From Bostrychus sinensis (taxonomy: Eukaryota > Chordata > Actinopteri > Gobiiformes > Eleotridae): a stretch of 64,000 nt of DNA. Of this stretch, positions 1 through 11,984 are shown one piece after another (positions within the stretch are counted from its first letter, which is position 1; every line of letters begins with the position of its first letter). A model generated the notes under the pieces. The model was given only the letters and a program-made list of their open reading frames with translations, made no database searches and had not been told where the DNA came from. The position numbers and the translations under genes are program-made. The DNA lies in the NCBI GenBank assembly GCA_020698575.1, contig CM036245.1:10975979-11039978 (forward strand), read 5' to 3'.

Positions 1-514
1 CGCAGGGAACGCACACTCGGGCGACGTTCTTTCAGTGACGTTAGTGTTTTTGTAGCTAACATTGTCCGTCTTGTGATTGTCTGATTATCGTTAGCTTAGC
101 CCACAATCTTATTTTGAAAGACGGAAACAAGGTACCGGATGTGAAGATTTGTGAACGTAAATATCCCAGCCTTAAATCAGAGCTAGTCACAAGCAAGAAA
201 TCCAACAAATAAGGCCGAAAACACCAGAAACGTGAGCGTGTCCGATATTGGAACTTCCATGTGTCCAACTCAGGGCCATAGCACTGCTGAGCTTAAGCCT
301 CGACAATGGCGCTATTTCATACAGCCACAATAAAATATTTGTAAAATAAACTATCCAACCAATATATTGTTATAAAGGTAAGAAAATGTGCTTTTATTTT
401 ATACAATTTACATTAATAAAGATATTAAATGAGTGATTTTATGACTTGTTGAAGATAAAAAGTAATATAATTTTAGCCAAAAGTGTCCGACTCAGGACAC
501 ACGCGCTACTTCAG

Positions 515-1095
515 TACTGCTAAAAGGGCAGCAGAGTGTAAAGCAGTTTTGAACATAATCAAAGAAAAAATGCTTTTTATTTCCTTTGTATGACGCCATT
601 TTACTATAAAATGAAAAATAGCTGTGAGGAATCAGTGGAAACAGAGCTGTACACAGTTTTGTGGATAAATGAATGAGAGCAGACTGAATGTAGAGGGATT
701 GTTGATTGGTCAGTGCTTCCCTAAGTGGGTGGGGGTTCGTCGAACTGAGGCCACAGAAACGCAGCGCCAGAGAATACAGGATTACTCAAACAGATGTGAA
801 TGAAGAAAACAAAAAAACAAAACACAATTCCAGGTATGTTTTTGATGAGGGAACAATTATAACATGATAGAGAGCTAAGAAAAGTTGCGTCGCGGAGTTG
901 GTAGAGCTGCGTCACACATACAGGGCAACTACAGCCTGCCTCAGCATTGTGGGTTTGAGTACAGACTCCAACATTTGGCTGAATGTCTCTCCTCACTCTC
1001 TGGCCTCATGATTTCCTGCTATTTCTCAAAAGCACTATCTAATAAAAGCTGAAAAGGCCAAAAAAAAGTTGATTTTGCATAATACAGCCCCTTAA
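515..1095 (+). mobile_element. TTAA-type MITE, subfamily B, with a SINE inside
   Basis: It shares GTGAGGAATCAGTGGAAACA, GTTGATTGGTCAGTGCTTCC and TATGTTTTTGATGAGG with copies at 26.1, 30.3, 32.7 and 47.8 kb. The right end is TTTTGCATAATACAGCCCCTTAA. It is interrupted by a tRNA-type SINE at 888-1063. Confidence 0.75.
888..1063 (+). mobile_element. tRNA-derived SINE with an 8-bp target duplication
   Basis: The head GAGTTGGTAGAGCTGCG resembles a tRNA A box, and GGGTTTGAGTACAGACTCC resembles a B box. The tail ends TCTAATAAAAGCTGAAAAGG plus an A-run. AAAAGTTG occurs on both sides (880-887 and 1064-1071). A relative lies at 57786-58033 on the minus strand. Confidence 0.78.
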
Positions 1096-1689
1096 GATGT
1101 CTCTGTCCACACAAGCGTTTAAGTTCTAGAGACAAGACACTTTACTTCTGCAGCAAAATGTATTTTTAAGTATCAGCGATGGCAGTGATCCTTTCATATG
1201 GACAGATGGTAAGATATCACAAACAAAGCCAAATTAAATATCATTGGGCTTAATTTTGCCAAACCCGGTTCACAGCTGATGTGGTTCTTGTGACATTACC
1301 ATGGATACGCACGCGCTCAGTTCACACCCACAGCCAACAAACTGCAGGGTTTCATTAAAAGTCATGTTTTGTCCGTCTATACGTCTCTGCTGTATTCATA
1401 CATGTTTACTTCTACTTTACTTTGAAAAGCTTTTTAAAAAATCTCAGTTTTGTAATGTTAAAACTCTTACATGGACAAAAGGCCGACTCACAGAAAATAA
1501 ATATCTGTGTGGGCGTAGCTTTAGGCCCATAAAGATGACCTCATTTAATTATTTATGTTTTTTTTTATTCTTCTAAATACATTCTTTACCAATAAATCTT
1601 CACTACATCAACTTGAACTTTTGGAAAATTACTAAAATTAAAATAAACCTAACCCCCACATCACACCCAGTTTAAAGCTATCAGGAGTG

Positions 1690-2640
1690 TTAAAGGGCCT
1701 ATATTATGCTTTTTTCAGGCTTTTTGAAATAGTTTTGGACACCTCAGCATTAGTATTTCAAGTTTTATAACTTAGAAATAATGTAGCTTATATGTATGGA
1801 AAAAGTCTTATGTTGGAGAGCCATTTCTCTGAGAATGTTTAGATTAGGTGTTTAATGCCCCCTGCTGGCAATGGTGAGGACTGGATAGAGCATAGCTCAC
1901 TGCTTCCTGGTGACGGCAATTTAAAGGGGCTATATTATGCTTTTTTGTGTCTTTTAAATTAAATTAGGACACATCCAGACCAGCATCTTAAGTTTTGTTG
2001 GTCATAAAAATACAATAATTATTGAAAAAATCTTTGACTTTGGGAGAAACTCTCAGATTAGGTCCCTGTCACTTTAAGAGCCCTCCCTCCCGGCTGTCCC
2101 GCCGCTGGCACGTCCCTTCAATTCCTCACAAAAACAGATGCCAAACAAAAACAGATGTGTTTGAGTGTTGTCCATTGCAGTGCGGGGGTGGGTTTTATTG
2201 GTTGCTGCTGGGGAGGAGTGAGCTGTAGCAGTGCTTCCTGAACAGGACAGGACCGTGAGGGGGGGAGAGGCGTAGTCAGGTGAAATGAGACGTTTTGTTC
2301 TCTCACAAACTCAGTGTAAAAGAATAGAGGATTACTCAAACATGAATGAAACAAAAGAGAACTCCAGGTATGTTTTTGATGAGGAAACAACATTATAACA
2401 CGGTAGAAACCACAGAAAAGTCAATTTTGCACTGAAATTATCCGGTGCAAAAGTCCGGTGACGGTGTATGGGCTTTAGAAATGCAAAGGAGTACTTCCTG
2501 GTTTCATGTGTCCACGTAGGGCAGTGAGACAGAGCGTTTTCAGCTCCGGAGAAGGGAACGGCCACTGAAAACAGGATTACTCAAACATAAAATACTACTC
2601 CACTTATGTTTTTCAGGTACAAACAACATTATAACGATTA
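1690..2640 (+). mobile_element. composite TTAA-type MITE: subfamily A interrupted by subfamily C
   Basis: Outer element: TAAAGGGCCTATATTATGCT at 1693, then GCCCCCTGCTGGCAATGG, resuming at about 2438 with CTGAAATTATC and GTGTATGGGCTTTAGAAATG and ending near 2640. Inner element: TTAAAGGGGCTATATTATGC (about 1921) to AAAAGTCAATTTTGCA (about 2436). The same arrangement occurs at 7290-8010. Confidence 0.75.
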
Positions 2641-3659
2641 AACGACGAGCATTGTCAAAACCAGAGTAGTTCAAGTAAAACCAAAAAGCCAGTTCAAAAG
2701 TCAGTGTAAACCTTGTGTATGTCTCTCTATAACCACTACGGAATATATTATGCAGCAATGCAGAAAAATGCCGAGACATTTCTGGCATTACAAATGTAAA
2801 TTAAACCCGGATATCCTCTGGTGGGAGTTTATGTCAGGACTTCTCACGCCGGCTGCTTATTTTGTGCAGTGTCCCGCTTTGTCTTAAATGCTCCTTATGA
2901 GAATACTGCCGAAAATAGAGCTGAGCCAAGCACAAATGTACTGTAGTCTTTACAAAAGAAAGTCTAACGCTTGTGTGAAGTCGTACTGTGCGGGTGGAGA
3001 GAAAATACATTCGAATTAAAGCTTTAGGAAGTAAAAAAAAAAAAAATGTTTCTTGCAAAGCAGAATAATGGATAAATGACCCTGAATGGAAGTGACTCAC
3101 AAAATATCGAGTGCTGAATTAAAGAAAGACTCTGTGACCTTGGCGCTGAGTAAAGTTATCATAATAAGCTGTTTGAAGGCAAAATGAGGGAGGGATGAGC
3201 GGCTTAATAAAAAGACAAATGAGTGACATGGAGAGACAATGGAACAGGGCAGAGAGAGAGCTGATTAACAAGGCTCCGCAAACGAAATAAAACTTGATTT
3301 ATTGTGAATCCTTTAAGCCTCGAGAGGGCACACAATCTGCTCATTATAGAACTGCATTGCACCACACACACACATTTATATAGAGACAGAGTTTCCCCAT
3401 CTTCTTCCATTTCTTTTCACTTTGCGACTCGTGCACTCCTGCTAATCTCTCTGCTCCAGCCGCGGTCTCTATTTCACCAGGAGAAAGCGCTCGGCAGACG
3501 GCTGAAAGCAATGCCACTCTCTGTTCTTCTACCTTTTACGTTTTGACACAATGCTGGTAAGAACCTGCTCCTAATTGGGCCGCCAGCTACGGCAAAATCA
3601 GTCCTGTCCCACTCACTCAGAGGTCCAACTGCAGCCACGAGGGATGTGAATGTTATATA

Positions 3660-3708
3660 CACTGATCAGGCACAACATTATGACCACCTGCCTAATATGT
3701 AGCCCCAC
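3660..3708 (+). repeat. terminal fragment of the same second Tc1 family
   Basis: The sequence CTGATCAGGCACAACATTAT followed by GACCACCTGCCTAATAT matches the end of the element at 16302. No body is attached: a hAT-like element begins at 3713. Confidence 0.7.
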
Positions 3709-3712
3709 ACAC

Positions 3713-4786
3713 CAGTGTTTCCCAACCAGGGGTACGGGGGATCCTTAAGGGTACACGAGCATAATTTCATAATTTATTTCAAGATAATCAAGATACTCAA
3801 CACAAAGTGGAGTAATTCCTAAAATGCTTCTTTTATTTTGTGATAAATAAATATAATACAGCCATGTAAAGTTTTAGAAAAGTTTTGGAAATTTAAACAG
3901 TGATCTGGCTACACATTAGCCCAGTTCAGGCAATAACAATAACGTCTTTATACCAGCTTTGTTAAAAACATTGGCTAAAGCACAGACCTCTGTCTCTGCT
4001 CTGATGATGGATCTTCTTTTTTTTTTTTTTTTTTTTGTGTCAAACTCAAAGTGAGCTACCAGAAAAAGAAAACTAGAAATGCTGTCTTCTTAGCTATGTT
4101 TTCTGCAGGAAAAAGTGATCTATATCTAATTTTTGTCAGAATATTTGAACTGAATAATTTTTTGCTGGTCTGGCTTTTGGTCTTGGTAATGCTATAAAAC
4201 AGGTTAGATGATTACGTCATACCTTTATTTACTTTTAAAAAATATGTTCTGAACCAACTTTAATAGCATATTTTTCTTTTAATCAGTGGTGTGTATGCTA
4301 TAAGTCAGTAACATTAGTGGAATAATATATTTCTGGGGAAGAACCAAACTTCAAGTGCATGGGTTTTTTCTTACCAAATTTAACAAATGAATTTGCAGTA
4401 AATTGTTTCTAATGTACCGTGTTGGGCATTTTGAATACTATTTATTAATGTGCAAGTTATTTTTTGGGTCTTGGATAGTTAGTTTTGAAAAAGTCATGGA
4501 AAATTCCTGGTAAAAAAGTGTATGAACCCTGGGTTTTATTTCAAAGGCAGACAGATTATTATTTATTGTATTGATTTTTTTTATCTGGAATTTGCAAAAG
4601 AGAATTATTGACAATAAAATAAGTCTAAAATGTCTTTGTACAAATAAAGGCACATTATTTCCATTTAATAAATAGTTGTCATACATCTTATTTGATCATT
4701 AACATGTAGAGTAAACTTGAAGAGGTACTCATGGTATGACAAAAAGCCCAGGACGTACTCGAGACAAAAAAAGGTTGGGAACCACT
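3713..4786. mobile_element. hAT-like non-autonomous element (1.07 kb)
   Basis: Inverted ends: CAGTGTTTCCCAACCAGGGG with TACGG at the left, and GTACTCGAGAC then GGTTGGGAACCACTG at the right. The interior is AT-rich with no transposase frame. A relative lies at 46226-46699. Target duplication is not clear. Confidence 0.68.
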
Positions 4787-5854
4787 GCGCATACAAAACA
4801 AACTGTGTTGGACTATGCACTCTTCACCCTTTTCACGAGAAGATGAATAAATTAAGGAAGATCAAGTAGGTAAGCAACTTTTACGGTTACCAGTACACTC
4901 AATTAGTAACCTTAAAATAATCTGTTAATTCCTCCAAAAACTGAATTTAGCAGAACCAGCAGATTCACTGAAGTGAATGAAGGGTAGAGTAGCCAAAAAT
5001 TGTACTCAAAAAAGAGCATTGTTACCTCAAAACAATATTACTCAAGTAGAAGTAAAAAGTATTGGGTAAAAAAATTAATACTACTACAGAGTACTGAGTA
5101 ACTGTTTACAACACAGAGGGAACATATAGACATGAGCAAAGTAGCCAAAAGTTGTCAAGTAAGAGTATTGTTACTTCAAAATAATATAAGTAAGTAGAAG
5201 TAAAACGTATGGTAAAACTACTCCTATAAGAATAATTTGATCAAAAAGTTGCTCTGTAAATATAACACAGTAAATGAAACTTATGACCACCCAGCTCTCA
5301 GTCTGTTATAGGGCAAAAAGTAGTACAAAGAACAGAAGTTCGTAGTGACATCTTCTCTTTGTGAGACACATAAGCTTTAATCATTCTGTGAAACGTGTTG
5401 TTTTTCTCTGTGCTTGGCCGCGTCTACAGAAGAACCAGATGAAAGAAATGGAGGCTGTAGTTGATCCGAGGTTTCATAAGGAATTATACAACGCTCTGCT
5501 CTGCCCCTGGAGCTTGTTTTGATTGCGAGACAGGTGGCACCACATAGGCTCCGGGACTTCATAAATGAGTGAACGGATTACCATCATGAACAACTGATGA
5601 AATATTTAGACGCAAGATTTCACCTGTGAAATAGACTGGAGCTGGCCAGGCACCCAGTTGCAATGGAAATGGAAGATTGGAAATAGAAAATGCCTCCATC
5701 TCCGGATCTCAACCAGCATGATTATGTGCAAAATGTTTTGAGCCAAAGAATCAGAACCAACATCCTTTCACACTTTGTGGCAGGAGACGGAGTCAGACAC
5801 TTTTGGAGATCTTTCTCTAACTTTTGTCCTGTTGCCAGGAAACTAGTGCTGTAG

Positions 5855-6232
5855 TCAAGACTGTACTAAATGAGTCCAAGACCAGTCCAAGTCCAGAGTG
5901 AACCGAGACCAAGACAAGGCCGAGACTTTGGACCGAGATCGAGTCAAGAACAAGAACAAGGCAAACTGAGACCATATGGAGACTAAACCCTGTGAACTAA
6001 CACTAAATAAAGAGGTAAAGTGAATACATGAATGATTATTTTAAAGATATAACGCAACAGATGCCACAAACAAACAGAGAACTGATCACTTTCCTGGTTC
6101 TTCTAATGCTGAAAACTAAATAATCCAATGATATGAAGAATAGCATTTTTCTTATAATGATTGGTAAGACAAGACTGAGTAAAACTGCAGCCGAGACTGA
6201 GACGAGACCAAGACCGGGCGCTACAACAATAC
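5855..6232. repeat. GAGACCAAG-rich dispersed repeat
   Basis: It starts GTGCTGTAGTCAAGAC and ends ACCGGGCGCTACAACA, which are roughly inverted. It shares AGACCAGTCCAAG and GTGAACCGAGACCAAG with 23715-24235. Confidence 0.65.
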
Positions 6233-6261
6233 AAGTATTTCATTGCAAAAGAGTGAGATTT

Positions 6262-6480
6262 GCGGCGGTTGGTAGAGACGTTTGCCCACTAACCTGAAGG
6301 TTGGTGGTTCAATCCCCGCTACCAGCAATGCATAATGTTATTGTCATTCTTGGAGGCAGCTGTGGCAACAGAAGTAGCTCAGAAACATCGAGTGTGAATG
6401 AATAATGCACCAAATTGTTAAGTGTCTAGAAAGCGCTACATAAAACTAATGCATTATTATTATTATTATGTGCGACGCTC
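6262..6480 (+). mobile_element. tRNA-derived SINE
   Basis: GTTGGTAGAGACGTTTGCCC and a B-box-like GGTTCAATCCC form the head. The tail includes AAGTGTCTAGAAAGCGCTAC and ends in ATT repeats. Confidence 0.75.
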
Positions 6481-6835
6481 TCAACCTTTATTCTTTTATA
6501 AAATAGAAAAATTATTTGTTTGTAAAATGTTCACCCAAGTTGGCCAAGGTTACACTTGTTACACCCGTCCTATAGCGCGCTCTCACTCAGCGGTCAGACT
6601 GATGGATCTTCCGACAGCAAGGATGAACGCAGATGCCATATCAACCGTTTGGACCAAATAAAAAAAAAGATAAATCTAGTTTGGTTGCGTCTTAGCTCAC
6701 TTTGTAACATTTTCAGCTAGGAACAAAGAGACCAAATTTCTTTTTCTTATCCTGTAAAATAAGGTCTTTGGACTCTGATCTGTTTGCAGCCTGTATTTTA
6801 GGCCCGGGACATGCGGTCGAGCAGTGGTCCGGTAC

Positions 6836-7050
6836 CTGTACGGTGCTGAGTGGTGCCGTCCGTCTTCTTCACGGTACTGATGATGTGCAGGTCCTGGAAC
6901 AGAGCGATGCCCCCTGGAGCCTGGAGGTCTGAGGCGGGCCAGCTCAGCCTCTCCACCCCTGTGATGGTGATGCGCGGCTCGCTCGGCTGCAGCACCATCA
7001 CCACCGCGTCAATGTCCGGGATAGAGATACACGTGTCCTCACCGAAACAC
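6836..7050 (-). CDS. clstn2: calsyntenin-2 internal exon (membrane-proximal extracellular region)
   Basis: The exon opens with the base completing Gln, then CFGEDTCISIPDIDAVVMVL, PSEPRITITGVERLSW, and ALFQDLHIISTVKKTDG. CFGED.CISIP, the VMVLQ motif and EPRITI are calsyntenin signatures, and the first half matches recalled CLSTN2 closely. The acceptor is TTGCAG before GTGTTT. The 3' end is less certain. I chose TACAG before GTACCG, giving 71 codons plus one base. Without splicing the frame meets a stop about 15 codons later, so a donor must lie near here. The tail after STVKK diverges from mammals, as this segment does between species. The remaining exons (rest of the ectodomain, transmembrane helix, acidic tail) must lie left of position 1. 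Confidence 0.88.
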
Positions 7051-7144
7051 CTGCAACACACCAGCGGTATCAAACAGTCAACTCAGAGGTGGAAAAAGAC
7101 CTCAAAATCTGTACTAATATAAAAGTAAAAGTCACAAGAATTGT

Positions 7145-7295
7145 ACTTTTTGTTTGGGTCAGAAGCCTAGATAAATTGAGAAGGTTACATCAGGAAAGGC
7201 ATCTGGTGTAAAAGCCTATCCTAAATCAAAATGAGAATCATTGCAAGCTAGAAGGCAAATAGTTTGAAGTGACAACCCCAGAAGGAAAAAGGCGA
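7145..7295 (+). repeat. decayed 3' fragment of the same LINE-like repeat
   Basis: GTCAGAAGCCTAGATAAATT, ACATCAGGAAAGGCATCTGG and GTGACAACCCCAGAAGG parallel the 46.0-kb copy. It starts 95 bp from the 7.05-kb exon, inside the intron. Confidence 0.58.
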
Positions 7296-8010
7296 ATTGC
7301 ATTTATATTTCACATTTTACAACTTAAAATAATGTATATGTGTAGAAAATGTCTTTATTTAAAGAGCTGTTACTTTCTGGCAACAGTGGGGACTGGACAG
7401 AGCATAAAATGGCTTTTTAGCATAGTTATTAGTGACATGACGCTAACAGCTAGATAAATGAGCTGACTGCTTCATTATGACAAGACTTTAGAGTCTTTTA
7501 AATTAGTTTAGGACACATCTAGATCAGCATCTTTTGTTTTGTGGGTCAGAAAATGCAATAATTATTGAAAAAAACTCATCATTTGATTCTGTGAGAAACA
7601 CAGGTCCCTGTCCCTTTAAGAGCCTCCCCCGCTGTCCCGCTGCTGGGATGCCTCTTCAGCGCTCCTCACAGTAACACATGCCGAGTGTTTGAGTGCTGCC
7701 CGCTGCAGTTCGGGAGTGGGTTTGTTCGGTTGCTGCGGGGAGGAGTGAGCTGTAGCAGAGCTTCCTGAACGGGACAGGACCGTGAGGGGGGAGGGGCGTG
7801 GTCAGGTGAAATGAGCAGTTTTGTCCTCTCACAAACTCAGTGTAAAAGAATAGAGGATTACTCAAACATGCATGAAAGAAACAAAAATGCAACTCCAGGT
7901 CTGTTTTTGATGAGGAAACATTATAACATGGTAGAAAATATAATAAAGCCCCTTTATGCACTGAAATTATCTCAATGAGTCCAGTGACGTGTGTATGGGC
8001 TTTAGAAGGG
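7290..8010 (+). mobile_element. composite TTAA-type MITE, second copy
   Basis: Left A part: TTTACAACTTAAAATAATGT through GATAAATGAGCTGACTGCTTC. Inner C part: about 7488-7950, with GACACATCTAGATCAGCATC and GGACAGGACCGTGAGGGGGG. Right A part: ACTGAAATTATCTCAATGAG then GTGTATGGGCTTTAGAAG. The right junction, GCACTGAAATTATC, is identical to that at 2.43 kb. Confidence 0.72.
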
Positions 8011-9154
8011 TCCCATTCAAATTAGGGACACTTCCATTGCTTCATTGGTTCATTCATTATTTATACTCTGGAGTAATGGCGCTGGCAGAGTCCAACTGGA
8101 AAGATACCAATTCCAGTGCTGGCTCCAAATGATTACACCACAAAACAGCACAAAAACAAGAAAAAACAGCAACAGACAAAAAATAAGAAAAGTTCAAATT
8201 TTCCACATCCTCAAAAACTTGGGTAGTGGGCCTAAATTACTTGCATAGAGTATTGTTATTTTCCATCTCTGCGGCCAACAACAATTATGCTGGAGTCAGT
8301 CTGTATATCTGTAAAGCCTATCTGAAAAATCAAACTACAACCTTTTATGGGCTAAAGGAAAGTTTCAGAGTCTGTAATTTTTAATACCTGACTCATACCT
8401 AACTTTGAAATCTTCCATTTATTTATAACCTTGACCAGGACAGTCTATAAAACTCCATACACGTGGAATGTAATGTGTTCTCGTCTATAATTACAGCACT
8501 GTGGATTCTAAAGTTGTTTTTTTTCCCCCCTGGTTTCTCTGTAAATGTTTACCTTGACCTATATGTAACATTTTTCACACCTTACAGATGAAATTTCTGA
8601 ACAAAGCAGCTGTCGGGTTTTGATGGGCTTCGTGAATAAAAAAAAACCCACAAAAAAAGACTACAGTGGAACCTTGTTATATCTCAAGTAGAGCTACTGA
8701 AGGACACTGACTACAGCCCTTTTTATTTGCACTTTGGCAGGTTTTTATGCCACATGCCTTCCTGGAGCATATGTTGTTGATAAATAGACTTTAAAGCAGC
8801 ACTATGTAGTATTTGAACCTTAAAACATTTTAGTAGTGGATCAACTCTTAATGATACAAACTCATTATCGTATAGGCATAGGTCACTCTATAGGCTTTTC
8901 GCAGATGGAGCTAGCCTGCAGCTAACGATATAAAGTTTTTTGACATTGCATTTTCAGAAAACAATGTAATGACAATTTGAATTCAGCGAAGAAAGTGCAC
9001 AGAAAAATGTCATCTTATTGTTAGCCGCCAGTGGGAAAGATTGTAGAGTAGAGATTGTACTCGCTCCCCTGAGTTACATAGTGATAGAGGAAGGAAACAA
9101 GAAGCGCTCAGAGGCTAAGTGAAGGGCAGTTTGTAGATCTACCACTGAAATATT

Positions 9155-9905
9155 TTTAAAGCTGCCCTATTCTGCTATGTCATAATGTCATTTGCACCTT
9201 GTTTCATTCACACGTTTAACTAATCCTGTAGAGTGAGGCCGTACCCTTCTCAAGAGCTGAAAATGCTCGGTCTCACAGCTCTACGTAAAGTCATGACACC
9301 CCTCCTTTCGTTTCTAAAGCCCATACACTGTGACCAGACTCATTTTGATAATTTCAGCTAAATTGCCATCACTACGAAGCAGTCAGCTCATTTATCTACC
9401 TGTTAGCATCATGTTGCTAACAGCCATTGCTAATTATTATTTATTTGTTAGTGATGACTACTGCCACTTTGCCTCATAGCCATATTGGTGCTGTTATTTC
9501 TCTGCCCTGCTTTTTGCATATAATGTACAGTATTTTGTACTTAATATATTTAATTTAGATATAGATTATAACTTCTTTTAGACTATAGTGCTGCTTTTAC
9601 TGCTGCTGGAACAGTAAGGCACAACTTCATTGTTTTTACCAGACGATGACAATAAAACCTCTATTCTATTCTATTCTATTCTATTCTATTCTAAATATAT
9701 AAAACAGCCATTTTATGCTGTCTATTTCCCATCATTGCCAGCAGGGGGCAACAGACACCTAATCCAAGCGTTCTCTGCAAAGTCAAAGTAACAACTCCAA
9801 AAAAAAGAAAAAGTTATAAAACATTAAGTTATAAAATGTGAAATCCTAATGCAAAGGTGTCCAAAACTATTTAAAAAGGCCTGAAAAAAGCATAATATAG
9901 GACCT
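9155..9905 (-). mobile_element. TTAA-type MITE, subfamily A, interrupted by a retroelement tail
   Basis: It reads in reverse of the 45.5-kb copy: TGAAAATGCTCGGTCTCACA, TTCTAAAGCCCATACACTGT, CAGCAGGGGGCAACAGACAC, ending AGCATAATATAGGACCTT. Confidence 0.75.
9440..9700 (+). mobile_element. 3' end of a non-LTR retroelement with a TATTC-repeat tail
   Basis: A 260-bp insertion ends GACGATGACAATAAAACC followed by six to seven CTATT units (9660-9693). A short 3' fragment with a simple-repeat tail is typical of a 5'-truncated LINE. No reading frame identifies the family. Confidence 0.55.
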
Positions 9906-10782
9906 TCAAGTATTTTAAGTTATGTATTTTAAGCTCCAAATACAACATAGTGCCGCTTTAAACACGTCCAAACCACATATAATCCGTTCAAAAGCCCTGT
10001 CCATTATTGGGATGCTTAAGCTTATCAACACTGACAGGACTGTTCCTAATCGTATGCAGTTATTTATGGTTAAAATGCAGCAGACACAGGCCCGCAAGCA
10101 GTGTGTCCCGCTGCGTTTTCATACAGGGGGTCCCTCTCCCTCCTCGGCCTGCCTGTCTTCCTCTGATAGCGCGCGTTTCAAACCAAATCCTCCTGGCAAC
10201 CTTGAATGAACGGATGCGAGCTATAGCAGGGCACCAGCGCACGTACACCTGCACCTGCCATATTCCCCGCACCCAAACGAACGCGGACGTCTGACAGTGA
10301 TTTGTGTTTGATATTCCCATGCACTCGCGCGGTCCGCAGATTAGCCATCAATCAAACGCGAACAAGACAGATTCAAATAAGGACAAATGCGTGGAGGGAG
10401 GTGGCAGCGTGAACAATGGACGGGATTTTCTCTTTATTTCAGCGAGGCCTTTCAAGCACACTTTCAAGCGTCTGTCAGTCGGAGGGACAGCGGTGTGTTC
10501 TCGTCTCCTTGTTGTAGACCGGTAACAAGCTACAGGCAGAAATAATAGTGAGGGGCTGTTGTTAACAAGCTTTATAACAAGCAGATCCTGAAGCGAGAAA
10601 CCTGCAAGAGTTACCGACGACGAGAAGGCATTCTGTGATGCAGTATGGGGCTTTTCACAAGGCTAGAGGTAACTGTAATTGAAACTTATGTTATGTGTCT
10701 ATGTAGATAAGCAGAAAAAGAAAAAAAAAACTAGTCTAGATGCTCAATGATACGTGGGCATTTTCTTACAGATGAAAGAATA

Positions 10783-11315
10783 ATGATGGAAGAAGTACTA
10801 AAGGAGCAAAAATGTACTCACGTAAAAGTAAAAGTATAAAGGTATTTACTTTTAAATGTACTTAAAGTAAAAAAGTAAAAGCATTTTGCACAGACTCAAC
10901 AACTCATGAATGTGTTAAATGTGAGGGATTTTGCTGCAACACTGTGCTGATTACTAAAGAAAATGAACAAATTGTTGCAGTAGAGGAGACTAAACCTGTC
11001 GCTGAGCTCTTCTGTCTTTATTATTCTGATGTTTCTAAGGCAGTACTACTTTACTGCATCTGTTATATCTAAGTACTGTGAGTCTACAATGAGGGCACAA
11101 CAAAAACACCAGATTTTTAACCAAAACTTAAAATATAATGTACTTTAAACTAACTAAGAAATGTACTGGGGTAAAAAATACAGATACTTCAGTAAAATGT
11201 AGTGAAGTAAAAGTAAGTACCCCTTATAAAATTTACTCAAGTAAAGTACAGATACATTCAAAAATATTTAAATAAAAAGTAACTAAATACTTTTACTTTG
11301 TTATATTCCAAAACA
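10783..11315. repeat. dispersed repeat rich in AAGTAAAAGTA
   Basis: It begins ATGATGGAAGAAGTACTAA and ends with AAAAAGTAACTAAATACTTT. Shorter relatives occur at 4990-5240, 7085-7145, 19700-19850, 28950-29030, 38840-38970 and 56385-56430. It has no coding content. Confidence 0.65.
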
Positions 11316-11329
11316 GTGAAATAACCACT

Positions 11330-11490
11330 AAGCCTGATTAAATACAGATTTTGCTCAGATTTAATTCTTGTTTTAGTCATGCTATAGTTGCAGCTTAAAC
11401 TTAAACCACTGCTTAGTCCTAGTTTAGGCTCATTTTACTTTATTTTAATAGTACTTCAAAATACAGTGTGAAAAGTTTGAGAATTACTGC
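11330..11490. repeat. partial hAT-like MITE, same family
   Basis: GCTTAGTCCTAGTTTAGG and the right end AAAAGTTTGAGAATTACTGC match the 29.6-kb copy. The left end is missing. Confidence 0.5.
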
Positions 11491-11984
11491 AATAATCCAG
11501 ACAATAAACAATGTTTTTTTTCTCCAGCTATAGGCATCTGTCACTGTAACACCTACAAGTTCAAATTCAACATTTAAAAAAACAAGAATAATATCATGAT
11601 TAGTCATAATATTGTGCTAAGTGACACTTTTAATTAATTACATTGATTTTCTTAATTTTTATCATTAGCATGGCACCTGTCACATGAATGAGAGCTATAA
11701 AAGGAGCGAGTGTTTAAGAGACACTCAACCTGAAGGGCAAAGAAGAAAAAAGGTTATTTGCAAATTAGCTTTCTAAAAATGTCTTGATTTTCCAATTTTT
11801 AGACATATTTTGATACACCATCAAGGCAAAGTTGTTTTTTTCCCCACATTTTTAGTTCAAATTTTCAGAGATTAGCACACGCTCTTTTAACCAGGAGAGA
11901 TTCACTTTGAGTACACTTTTAAAGCAATCCAACATTCTTGTTTAACCTTTTTTGCTAGTTTTAGATGGTTAATGTGTTTATCAC

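Larger units (their letters stand above)
1..6835. other. clstn2 intron downstream of the last visible exon
   Basis: No coding exon is visible. The segment holds a TTAA-type MITE with a SINE inserted (515-1095), a composite MITE (1690-2640), a short Tc1 end (3660-3708), a hAT-like element (3713-4786), AGTAAAAGTA-rich dispersed repeat sequence (4990-5240), a GAGACCAAG-rich element (5855-6232) and a tRNA-type SINE (6262-6480). Stretches 1-500, 2650-3650 and 5300-5850 show nothing I recognise. Confidence 0.7.
8786..9965. mobile_element. outer miniature element containing two further insertions
   Basis: The left end TTTAAAGCAGCACTATGTAG and the right end CATAGTGCCGCTTTAAA are inverted copies, with ATTTGAACCTT mirrored by AAGCTCCAAAT. 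Inside lies a reversed subfamily A MITE (9155-9905), which is itself interrupted at 9440-9700. Confidence 0.7.

Noticed and set aside
10120..10330. GC-rich segment with overlapping frames as a possible exon
   Set aside because: Frames on both strands are equally long, with no splice sites in phase and no recognisable protein.
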